47,192 bases of DNA. Source: an uncultured Ruminococcus sp. Lineage in GTDB: Bacteria > Bacillota > Clostridia > Lachnospirales > Lachnospiraceae. The stretch lies in the NCBI GenBank assembly GCA_900544395.1, contig UQVC01000019.1:1-47192 (forward strand). The letters run 5' to 3'. This document shows, in pieces, positions 16,436 through 23,958 of the stretch. Below the pieces are notes generated by a model that saw only the letters and a list, made by a program, of their open reading frames with translations, was not told the DNA's origin and ran no database searches. Within the stretch, counting starts at the first letter, position 1; each line of letters opens with the position of its first letter. The position numbers and the translations under genes were made by a program.

Positions 16436-17464
16436 ATGAAAAAAAGAATTCTCACATGTATTCTGACCGCCACCCTGCTTTTGCTCACAGGATGCCAATC
16501 CTCTGAGCAGCCATCTTCTCCATCTGATGCTGCCCCTGACCAAAAAGAACTGACCAAACTGACATTAAATGAAGTCGCACATTCTATTTTTTATGCGCCG
16601 ATGTATGTTGCTATTGAAAAAGATTATTTTGAAGAAGAGGGAATCAAACTAGATTTGGTGACAGGATTTGGAGCAGATAAGACAATGACTGCCGTTCTTT
16701 CCGGAGAAGCAGATATCGGATTCATGGGCTCTGAATCTTCGATTTATACGTACAATGAAGGAGCCTCTGATTTTGTGGTAAACTTCGCACAACTTACCCA
16801 GCGGGCTGGAAATTTTCTTGTCTCCAGAGAAGAAATGCCCAATTTCCAGTGGACAGATTTAAAAGGATGTACTGTACTTGGAGGAAGAAAAGGCGGCATG
16901 CCGGAAATGGTTTTTGAATATATTCTCAAACAAAACGGGATGGATCCTCACTCTGATCTGACAATCGTTCAAAATATCGATTTTGGTTCCACTGCTGCCG
17001 CCTTTTCCGAAGGGCAGGCTGATTACACAGTAGAGTTCGAACCTGGCGCTACCTCTCTGGAAACCGAAGGCAAAGGTCATGTGGTCGCTTCTCTCGGAAC
17101 CGAAAGCGGATATGTTCCTTACACTGCTTTCAGCGCCAGAAAAAGCTATCTGGAAAAACACCCTGATATCATTCAGGGATTTGTAAATGCTTTGCAGAAA
17201 GGAATGGACTATGTCCAGGCACACACGCCGCAGGAAATTTCCGATGTCATCTGGCCCCAGTTTCCCGAAACCGATCTGGCCACTCTCACAACCATTGTAT
17301 CCCGCTATTATGAACAGGATTCCTGGAAAGATACCTTGATCTTTGAACAGGACAGCTTCGAACTTCTTCAGGATATCCTGGAAAGTTCCGGTGAACTGAC
17401 CTCCCGCGCACCATATGAAAAACTGGTCACAACCAAATTCGCAAAAAAAGCCGCAAAACACTGA
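16436..17464 (+). CDS. NMT1/THI5-like ABC-transporter substrate-binding lipoprotein
   Basis: The start at 16436 has TGGAG upstream; a GTG at 16430 overlaps it. The 342-residue product has a lipoprotein signal (LLLLTGCQSS) and an SsuA/THI5-like binding fold (HSIFYAPMYVAIEKDYFEEEGI, GEADIGFMGSES, GGRKGGMPEMVFEYIL). This class binds thiamine precursors, sulfonates, nitrate, riboflavin and other small molecules; the ligand cannot be told from sequence. No permease or ATPase gene lies next to it, so it is an orphan component that must serve a distant transporter. A terminator follows. Confidence 0.85.
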   Translation: MKKRILTCILTATLLLLTGCQSSEQPSSPSDAAPDQKELTKLTLNEVAHSIFYAPMYVAIEKDYFEEEGIKLDLVTGFGADKTMTAVLSGEADIGFMGSESSIYTYNEGASDFVVNFAQLTQRAGNFLVSREEMPNFQWTDLKGCTVLGGRKGGMPEMVFEYILKQNGMDPHSDLTIVQNIDFGSTAAAFSEGQADYTVEFEPGATSLETEGKGHVVASLGTESGYVPYTAFSARKSYLEKHPDIIQGFVNALQKGMDYVQAHTPQEISDVIWPQFPETDLATLTTIVSRYYEQDSWKDTLIFEQDSFELLQDILESSGELTSRAPYEKLVTTKFAKKAAKH

Positions 17465-17593
17465 CCCTTCACAATTTCTTCTGTTTTTATTAACATTAGA
17501 TTCAAATTTATATCACATTTTTTACACAATTTCTTTTTATACTAGAATTGTTCAAAAGAACAACACACTTTTTCATAAACTTTTTCCCCCTTT

Positions 17594-17622
17594 GAGTCAC
17601 AGCAATGTGGCTCTTCCTTTTT
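17594..17622 (+). terminator. Terminator after the substrate-binding protein gene
   Basis: GAGTCACA and TGTGGCTC form an eight-base stem (one G-T pair) with a GCAA loop followed by TTCCTTTTTG. The 11-base CACAGCAATGT in it recurs at 17652-17662. Confidence 0.55.
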
Positions 17623-17702
17623 GTCTGTTTTCTCACCTCTTGCAACTTTCACACAGCAATGTTACTCTATATACAGTATTTCAAAAAGGAGACTGACTGC
17701 TT

Positions 17703-18008
17703 ATGATCGATAAAAAACTGATCCCTGTAACCGGATTAAAAAAAGAGCCTTTTTCAGGCTCTCACTGTGGGATGCGATACTACTTCTGTATAGAAGAAAC
17801 AAAAGAAACCTTTCTTGTTTTTGTATATCCAGAACCCTGGTCTTTTGAAAAAACTCCCGATACCGAAAAGACTTCTCACTCGTTTCCTCTCTCAGAAGAA
17901 GGGATGGAGGAAGCGATCGCCTGGCTCTGGCAGCAATATGAAGCAAGGAAAGAATTCTGGAATACCGTTTCCAAAGACATCATGCACATCGTCAATCAAA
18001 CCTCTTAA
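17703..18008 (+). CDS. Conserved-looking hypothetical protein (101 aa)
   Basis: The ATG at 17703 follows AAAAAGGAGACTGACTGCTT, giving a usable but slightly distant ribosome-binding site. The protein (starts MIDKKLIPVTGLKKEPFSGS) is soluble with aromatic-rich blocks (GMRYYFCIEE, FLVFVYPEPW) and a C-terminal helix (AIAWLWQQYEARKEFW). No family is recognised. It stands alone. Confidence 0.6.
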   Translation: MIDKKLIPVTGLKKEPFSGSHCGMRYYFCIEETKETFLVFVYPEPWSFEKTPDTEKTSHSFPLSEEGMEEAIAWLWQQYEARKEFWNTVSKDIMHIVNQTS

Positions 18009-18109
18009 TTCTAAAAAAATTATAAGCTGTGTTTTATAATTTCGTTAGACTTAATTAAGAATTTTTTTCACTTCTTGTCACATCCCATTCACAATTCACT
18101 GGTATTCTA

Positions 18110-18258
18110 TATACATCAACAACAGAAGACAATGGTTGCCAATGCAAAGCATATGCAGCCATTGGACTTCGCCCAAATAAACAGACATTACCTAATTTTA
18201 GATAAATTTTCCCTTTTCTCAAGGCTGCACAGAGTCCACACTCTGATGCAGCCCCTTT
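18110..18258 (+). ncRNA. Candidate structured RNA with terminator and alternative pairing
   Basis: A promoter-like TTCACA (18089 region) and TATACA (about 18110) precede a long hairpin at 18130-18164 (CAATGGTTGC with GCAGCCATTG, plus inner ATGC/GCAT). A second hairpin GGCTGCA/TGCAGCC (18222-18252, with inner GAGT/ACTC) is followed by CCTTTTCTT. TGCAGCC in the first hairpin (18154-18160) can also pair with GGCTGCA of the second, which would break both. No plus-strand gene follows; modE converges from the other side. No known RNA family is recognised. Confidence 0.35.
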
Positions 18259-18260
18259 TC

Positions 18261-18632
18261 TTATGACCGGAGAACGCCTTTTTGATATTTCTCCTGCTGA
18301 TATTCCGGGAAGTACTTCTCAAAACTTTGCTGCACACTCTGCCTGGTCTCTCGTTCCAACAGACGATATCGTTCGATCAGGGACGCTCCTTTTTCTGTCA
18401 CCGTACACTTTCCGCCGCTTTTTCCACCATGCCGACGTTCCAGCAATCCATACCCCAACTCCTTTTCTGCCCGATTGATGATCTTCCAGCCCTTGCTGTA
18501 CGACATCTCCATTTGCGCACAGGCGTCTTTCATAGACTCTGTCGTTTGGATCTGTTCCAACAACATGATAAGCCCCGGACCAAACACCAAATCTTCCTGA
18601 TAGATTTTAATTTTTACAACTGGACGAAACAT
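18261..18632 (-). CDS. modE: ModE-like winged-helix regulator (N-terminal domain only)
   Basis: This 123-residue protein has the LysR/ModE-type winged-helix (GPGLIMLLEQIQTTESMKDACAQMEMSYSKGWKIINRAEKELG and RRHGGKSGGKCTVTEKG, segments given in shortened form by position 18-85). It lacks the C-terminal Mop domains that bind molybdate in E. coli ModE. It ends the modABC operon and overlaps the end of modC by 26 bases. It probably controls molybdate uptake or the adjacent molybdenum enzymes. How it would sense molybdate is unclear, possibly through the ModC C-terminal domain or a separate molbindin. Confidence 0.85.
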   Translation of the reverse strand: MFRPVVKIKIYQEDLVFGPGLIMLLEQIQTTESMKDACAQMEMSYSKGWKIINRAEKELGYGLLERRHGGKSGGKCTVTEKGASLIERYRLLERETRQSVQQSFEKYFPEYQQEKYQKGVLRS

Positions 18633-19683
18633 CCCTTTTCCCTCCCTCGGTCAATAATAAGATCCTCCCCGGATCCACCTGCACTGCTTCCGGAATCTGT
18701 GTTTGTTCCCGCTCCACTTTCATCCACATACTTCCTTTTGGATTCTTCCGATTCTGAAATAAAATCGTCCATTCAAAGGGAGCCCTTGCTTCCCGTTCTA
18801 CTGCAGTCCAAATCTGATTCATCCCTTCCTGTTCTGACATTACAGGCTGAAAATCATGCGCCCGGATTCCAACATGGGTATGGGTTTCAAAAACCGGAGT
18901 ATCCACACAAAGCTCCACGCCCCAGTCCACGGCATACACACGATACCGTCCCCGCTTTTCCGCCCGGGAAATATTTTTACATCCGGTCAGCCTTGCCGCC
19001 GTCACATACTCCGGCTGTTCAAACAATGCTCTGGTATCTTTTGAGATCAGAATCTTTCCCTGCTCCATAACCATCGTCCGGTCACAAAGCTTATATATTT
19101 CATCCCGGTCATGGCTGACGATCAGCGCCGTCTTTCCAAATTCCTGCAAATGTTCTTTTAATTCCAACTGAAGTTCTTCTTTCAGATAACTGTCCAATGC
19201 GGCAAATGGTTCATCCAGCAGAAGAAGTTCTGGCTCTGATGCCAGGATCCGTGCCAGCGCCACTCTTTGTTGCTGCCCTCCTGAAAGATGCCCTGGATAT
19301 GCAGACAAAAGCTCTGACACATGAAATCGTTCTGCCATCCGAATTGCCTGCTGCTTTCGTTTTGCTTTTTGTCCGGAAATCCCGGCCTCAATATTCTGCT
19401 GAACTGTCATATTGGGAAACAGCGCGTAATTCTGAAACAGATATCCAACGCTTCGTTTTCTGGACGGCAGATCTATGTTTCGTTCCCTGTGAAATAATTC
19501 ACGTCCGCCCAGACAGATCCTGCCTGCATCCGGTGTTTCAATCCCGGCGATTGTCTTCAGCGTCATGCTTTTCCCGCAGCCGGAAGCTCCCAGGATTCCA
19601 ACGCATCCCCCTTTGGCTTCAAATTGTATACAAAGTGGAAAATTTTTCAGTTGTTTCTGAAATTTTACCTGCAGCCCGTCCAT
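18607..19683 (-). CDS. modC: Molybdate ABC transporter ATP-binding protein ModC
   Basis: A 358-residue ABC ATPase with Walker A (GASGCGKSMTLK), Q-loop (YLFQNYALFPNMT), signature (LSGGQQQRVALARIL), Walker B (LLLLDEPFAALD) and the H-loop (LIVSHDRDEIYKL). A C-terminal extension of about 130 residues is the MOBE/TOBE-like regulatory domain of ModC. It powers molybdate (or tungstate) import with ModB and ModA. It starts seven bases after modB and overlaps modE. Confidence 0.93.
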   Translation of the reverse strand: MDGLQVKFQKQLKNFPLCIQFEAKGGCVGILGASGCGKSMTLKTIAGIETPDAGRICLGGRELFHRERNIDLPSRKRSVGYLFQNYALFPNMTVQQNIEAGISGQKAKRKQQAIRMAERFHVSELLSAYPGHLSGGQQQRVALARILASEPELLLLDEPFAALDSYLKEELQLELKEHLQEFGKTALIVSHDRDEIYKLCDRTMVMEQGKILISKDTRALFEQPEYVTAARLTGCKNISRAEKRGRYRVYAVDWGVELCVDTPVFETHTHVGIRAHDFQPVMSEQEGMNQIWTAVEREARAPFEWTILFQNRKNPKGSMWMKVEREQTQIPEAVQVDPGRILLLTEGGKRDVSSSCKN

Positions 19684-19689
19684 CCTGCC

Positions 19690-20364
19690 TTACCTCCGGT
19701 TATATTTTTGAAATCCATGGGTAACGGCATTCATTCCCGTCACCACAACAAATGAGATCAGTACCAGAATCCATACATATTGATAAGCTTCTTCCATATC
19801 CCCTGCTGCCACTGCCGAATAAACCGCAAGTGGAAGCGTTCTGGTCTCTCCTGCAATATTTCCTGCAATCATTGCGGTCGCTCCAAATTCACCAAGTCCT
19901 CTTGCAAATGCCAGGATCCCGCCTGATAAAATTCCAGACAGTGCATTGGGAAACCAGACCTCCCAAAAAATACGCCACTCTGACATTCCCAGCGTCCTCC
20001 CTGCATAAAGCAGATTCACATCAACCTGCTGCAAAGCGCCTCTTGCCGAACGATACATCAATGGAAATGAGATCACCACAGCCGCCAGAACCGTTGCCTG
20101 CCAGGAAAATGCGATTTTCAAGTCAAAAAACTCCAGAAAAAACCTTCCGATCGGACGTTTTACTCCAAACAGATACAGCAGGAAAAATCCGGCAACAGTC
20201 GGAGGCAGCACCAGCGGAAGCGTCAGAAGCCCATCGCAGATCACTTGTATCTTCCTGTTTCGGATCCGTTCTACCCCATATGCTGCGGCCAGTCCCAGAA
20301 AAAACGTAACCACAATGGATACCGAAGCAGTTTTCACAGAAACTATGATCGGTGAAATTTCCAT
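19690..20364 (-). CDS. modB: Molybdate ABC transporter permease ModB
   Basis: A 224-residue permease with about five or six membrane segments and the EAA-type coupling loop (TLGMSEWRIFWEVWFPNALSGILSG; ARGLGEFGATAMIAGN). The last motif is characteristic of molybdate/tungstate/sulfate permeases. It lies between modA (19-base gap) and modC. Confidence 0.93.
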   Translation of the reverse strand: MEISPIIVSVKTASVSIVVTFFLGLAAAYGVERIRNRKIQVICDGLLTLPLVLPPTVAGFFLLYLFGVKRPIGRFFLEFFDLKIAFSWQATVLAAVVISFPLMYRSARGALQQVDVNLLYAGRTLGMSEWRIFWEVWFPNALSGILSGGILAFARGLGEFGATAMIAGNIAGETRTLPLAVYSAVAAGDMEEAYQYVWILVLISFVVVTGMNAVTHGFQKYNRR

Positions 20365-20383
20365 CTTTCCTTCCTTTCTGTCC

Positions 20384-21205
20384 TCATGATTTTACGTGCT
20401 TTTCAAATCCATAAGATTCAAATACTTTTATGGCCTCCTCTGACTGCAAAAATTCCACAAATTTTTCTGCGGCCTCTTTATGCTTTGACGCACTGACCAC
20501 CCCTACCGGATAAACTGCCGGTTCCGCAAGACTGTCTTTTGGCGCCTGAGCCACGATGTTGACCTGATCGGTTGTTGCAGCATCCGTTGCATACACGATC
20601 CCTGCTTCGGCACTGCCTTCCTCCACCCATTTCAGAACCTCTGTCACATTGGTTCCCAGGCTTGCCTTTGCTGATACCTCTTCCCAGATTCCCAGATTGG
20701 TCAATACTTCCTTTGCGTACTGTCCAACCGGAACACTCTCAGGATCTCCGATGGCAATGACATTTGCCTTTGTGATATCTGCAAACTCCTGTAACTCCAA
20801 AGAAGAATCCGCTCCTGTGATCAGTACAATCTGATTCTCCAGCAGATCCACTACGGAATCGGATTCCACCAGTTCCTGATCCGACAGCGCATCCATCTGT
20901 TTGGTCGCCGCTGACATGAATACATCTGCCGGAATGCCTTCTTCGATCTGCGTCTGCAATTTTCCGGAACTGTCATACGTTCCTTTCACGGTAATTCCCG
21001 GGTTCTGCTCTTCAAACATCGGGATCAACTCTTCTTCATACGAGTACTCCAGACTGGCTGCTGCTGCAATCAGAAGCTCCTCCTGTTTGTCCTCCTGCCC
21101 TTTCTCTGTTGTTTCCCCTTTTGGATCTGCCCCCTTACATCCCGCAAGCAAAGAGCCTGTTAAAACTGCCATGGCCAGAATTCCCCAGATTTTGTTTCGT
21201 TTCAT
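20384..21205 (-). CDS. modA: Molybdate-binding lipoprotein ModA
   Basis: A 273-residue periplasmic-type binding protein with lipobox (LLAGCKG), AAASLEYSYEEELIPMFEEQ at the start of the mature fold, GIPADVFMSAATKQMD and EAGIVYATDAATTD. These match ModA, which binds molybdate through backbone and Ser/Tyr hydroxyls. First gene of modABC-modE; upstream is a 28-base palindrome that may be its operator. Confidence 0.93.
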   Translation of the reverse strand: MKRNKIWGILAMAVLTGSLLAGCKGADPKGETTEKGQEDKQEELLIAAAASLEYSYEEELIPMFEEQNPGITVKGTYDSSGKLQTQIEEGIPADVFMSAATKQMDALSDQELVESDSVVDLLENQIVLITGADSSLELQEFADITKANVIAIGDPESVPVGQYAKEVLTNLGIWEEVSAKASLGTNVTEVLKWVEEGSAEAGIVYATDAATTDQVNIVAQAPKDSLAEPAVYPVGVVSASKHKEAAEKFVEFLQSEEAIKVFESYGFEKHVKS

Positions 21206-21243
21206 GTCACTTCCTCCTTGATTTTCGTTTAATTTTATTATAC

Positions 21244-21271
21244 ATCAAGTTGTTTTTTAAAACAACTTGAT
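21244..21271. promoter_or_regulatory. 28-bp palindrome in the modA promoter region
   Basis: ATCAAGTTGTTTT and AAAACAACTTGAT are perfect 13-base arms around TT. The palindrome lies 38 bases before the modA start, without a T-run suited to a terminator for either neighbour alone. It is a good candidate for the operator of the ModE-like protein encoded at the end of the same operon. Confidence 0.55.
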
Positions 21272-21286
21272 TTGCAAAATACCAAA

Positions 21287-21331
21287 AGGCATTATTATAC
21301 CTCCTACTGTTTGGCAGATATAACAATGCCT
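21287..21331 (-). terminator. Terminator between the molybdenum hydroxylase operon and modA
   Basis: AGGCATTATTATA (21287-21299) pairs with TATAACAATGCCT (21319-21331) with one mismatch. On the minus strand it is followed by TTTTGGTATTTT, so it can end the operon that closes with the xdhD-like gene. On the plus strand it is followed by CTTTTT. Confidence 0.6.
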
Positions 21332-21357
21332 CTTTTTATAAAATGACTCTTCCAATT

Positions 21358-23928
21358 TTATTTCTTTTTCTTCTCATACGGCGTTCCATGCAGCGGCAGT
21401 TTCGTCTGGAACTCTCCAGTCAGCTGATAGTATGCGCCTGTGATCGCCGGAGCCGTGGGAATGGAAGTGATCTCTCCAATTCCGATTGCGCCATAACCAG
21501 GCTCTATTCCCGGTTTTTCCACGATCAATGACTGGATTTCGGGTACTTTATCTGCCCGGAACAAGCCCAATGTTCCAAATCTGGAAACCGGACGTCCTTC
21601 TTTGATCTCATACTGCTCTGTCAGTGCATATCCCATTCCCATGACAACACCGCCTTCGATCTGTCCTTCTACACTGATCGGGTTTACGGCTTTTCCTACA
21701 TCATGGGCTGCCACCATTTTCTGAATGGTTCCATCCTCATTCAAAATACACACCTGTGTTGCATATCCATATGCCACATGGGAGACCGGATTGGGAACAT
21801 CACTGCCCATTTTATCTGTCTTTGCAAGATATTCCCCCTGATACTCTCTGCCTTCCAGTTCCTGTAATGTCTGTGTTTTTAAATCGTCACACAATCCTTC
21901 ACAGGCACGTCTGGCTGCCTCACCAGTGATCAGGGTCTGTCTGGAACCGGAAGTTGTTCCGGAATCCGGAGAGTTGGATGTGTTAGCAGGACAATAGACA
22001 ATCTGTTCCACTGGAATCTGCGCCGTCTGAGAAACGACCTGTGTCAGAACGGTTCCCAGTCCCTGGCCGATGCAGGAAGCTCCGGCATGGATCTGAACCT
22101 TTCCGTTTTCTACCAGAAGCCGACACCTTCCCCAGTCCGGAAGTCCCACACCGACTCCTGCATTTTTCATAGCACAGGCAATTCCGGCATAGGGCGCTTT
22201 TTCATAAATCTCTTTGACCGCTTCCAGAGTCTCGGCAATTCCTGTAGAAGCATCCGCGATCTGACCATTTGGAAGCACCTGTCCCGGACGTACTGCATTT
22301 CGGTAGCGGATCTCCCATGGAGAAATTCCTACCATTTCTGCCAGAAGATCCAGGTTCCGTTCTGCCCCAAAACAGGTCTGTGTCACTCCGAAGCCACGGA
22401 AGGCGCCTGCCGGCGGATTGTTGGTATACACGGCTTTTCCGTCAATGTCGATGGTCTGGAAATTATAAGGTCCCGCCGCATGGGTACAGGCTCTTTGCAG
22501 TACCGGCCCGCCCAGAGACGCATAGGCTCCGGTATCGGATACTACTACTGCTTTCATTGCTGTCAGATATCCGTTCTCATCACAGGCTGTGGTAATATCC
22601 ATCCACATCGGATGACGCTTCGGATGCACGGTAATGCTTTCCTGACGGGATAATTTCACTTTGACCGGCCGTTTTGTCAGATAAGCCACCAGCGCTGCGT
22701 GATGCTGCACACTGACATCCTCTTTTCCACCAAACCCACCGCCTACCAGTTTGTTTTCCACAATCACTTTCTCCGGCGGCAGTCCCAGCATCATACTGCA
22801 TTCATGCTGGGTATCATAAGTTCCCTGATCCGAAGAATAAATAAAAACGCCATCGTCAAACGGCATTGCAACCGCACATTCCGGCTCTAAAAAGGCATGT
22901 TCTGTCCACGGAGTTTCATAATGTCTGGTCACTTTATATTTGGAATTTGCGATCACGTCTTCGGCATTGCCTCTGACCAGATGTTCATGCGCCAGCACAT
23001 TGCCCTCCGGCTGCATTCCCGGATGAATTTTCGGTGCATCTTCCTGCATTGCCGCAAATGGGTCCAATACAGGTTCTAACACCTCATAGTCCACCTGGAT
23101 CAACGCTTTTGCATGCTCCAGGATTTCCTGCGATTCTGCCGCGATCAGGCAAATGGCATCCCCCAGATAATGCGTCACATGTCCCACCGGAATCATGGTA
23201 TCCCAGTCTGGTTTTAAATGTCCGACTTTGACAGAACCCGGAACATCCTCGGCTGTATAGACTCCGATGACCCCCTCCAGCGCCAGCGCTTCTTCTGCAT
23301 AGATCGCCAGTACTTTTGCTCTTGGATATTCTGAACGTACTGCACTGGCATAGATCATATCCTCCAGATAAACATCATCCGGATACTGCCCGATTCCAAG
23401 AACCTTCTCCTTTGCATCCACACGCAGGATCGGTTCCCCGACTGCTGCTACACCGCTGTTTTCTCCTGCCGGAAGATTCTCCCGGAACATCTTTGCCGCA
23501 AGCAGGATCGCCTCTATGATCTTTTTGTATCCGGTACAGCGACAGATATTATTGCGGATCGCCGCTGCCACTTCGATTCGGTTCGGATCCGGATTTTTGT
23601 CCAGAAGTCCTTTGGCGCACATGACCATGCCCGGAATACAAAATCCACATTGTACTGCTCCTGCCTTCGCAAATGCATAGGCATATACTTCTTTTTCCCG
23701 CTCATTCAGTCCTTCTACTGTAACGATCGATTTTCCTTCCAGTTTGGAAAGCATCGGAATACACGCTCTTGTCGCTTTTCCATCTACCAGAACAGTACAA
23801 GTCCCACAGGCGCCCTGACTGCATCCGTCCTTTACGGATGTCAGTCTCAGATCATCTCTGAGAAACCGCATCAGTTTGGTGTCCTGCTCTGTCTCATAAT
23901 CTTTTCCATTTACATGAACCCTCAGCAT
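21358..23928 (-). CDS. xdhD: Selenium-dependent molybdenum hydroxylase, fused Fe-S and molybdopterin subunits (XdhD/xanthine dehydrogenase-like)
   Basis: This 856-residue protein fuses a plant-type [2Fe-2S] domain (C36, C41, C44, C56), a helical [2Fe-2S] domain (C94, C97, C129, C131) and the large molybdopterin domain from about residue 160. The latter shows GGGFGGKEDVSVQHH, GAFRGFGVTQT, GTTSGSRQT and the catalytic-glutamate motif GIGEIT close to the C-terminus. There is no FAD subunit in the gene or next to it. Proteins of this type, clustered with yqeB and yqeC, carry a labile selenium ligand on molybdenum and act on purines such as xanthine, hypoxanthine or urate. Electrons may pass to the adjacent flavoprotein YgfK (inference). 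The start follows AAAGGAGGTTTTCAT. Confidence 0.9.
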   Translation of the reverse strand: MLRVHVNGKDYETEQDTKLMRFLRDDLRLTSVKDGCSQGACGTCTVLVDGKATRACIPMLSKLEGKSIVTVEGLNEREKEVYAYAFAKAGAVQCGFCIPGMVMCAKGLLDKNPDPNRIEVAAAIRNNICRCTGYKKIIEAILLAAKMFRENLPAGENSGVAAVGEPILRVDAKEKVLGIGQYPDDVYLEDMIYASAVRSEYPRAKVLAIYAEEALALEGVIGVYTAEDVPGSVKVGHLKPDWDTMIPVGHVTHYLGDAICLIAAESQEILEHAKALIQVDYEVLEPVLDPFAAMQEDAPKIHPGMQPEGNVLAHEHLVRGNAEDVIANSKYKVTRHYETPWTEHAFLEPECAVAMPFDDGVFIYSSDQGTYDTQHECSMMLGLPPEKVIVENKLVGGGFGGKEDVSVQHHAALVAYLTKRPVKVKLSRQESITVHPKRHPMWMDITTACDENGYLTAMKAVVVSDTGAYASLGGPVLQRACTHAAGPYNFQTIDIDGKAVYTNNPPAGAFRGFGVTQTCFGAERNLDLLAEMVGISPWEIRYRNAVRPGQVLPNGQIADASTGIAETLEAVKEIYEKAPYAGIACAMKNAGVGVGLPDWGRCRLLVENGKVQIHAGASCIGQGLGTVLTQVVSQTAQIPVEQIVYCPANTSNSPDSGTTSGSRQTLITGEAARRACEGLCDDLKTQTLQELEGREYQGEYLAKTDKMGSDVPNPVSHVAYGYATQVCILNEDGTIQKMVAAHDVGKAVNPISVEGQIEGGVVMGMGYALTEQYEIKEGRPVSRFGTLGLFRADKVPEIQSLIVEKPGIEPGYGAIGIGEITSIPTAPAITGAYYQLTGEFQTKLPLHGTPYEKKKK

Positions 23929-23958
23929 ATGAAAACCTCCTTTGGGGATCTTCCCCTT

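Noticed and set aside
21358..23928. Selenocysteine in the molybdenum hydroxylase
   Set aside because: The frame has no internal TGA and this enzyme class uses a labile selenium ligand rather than selenocysteine.
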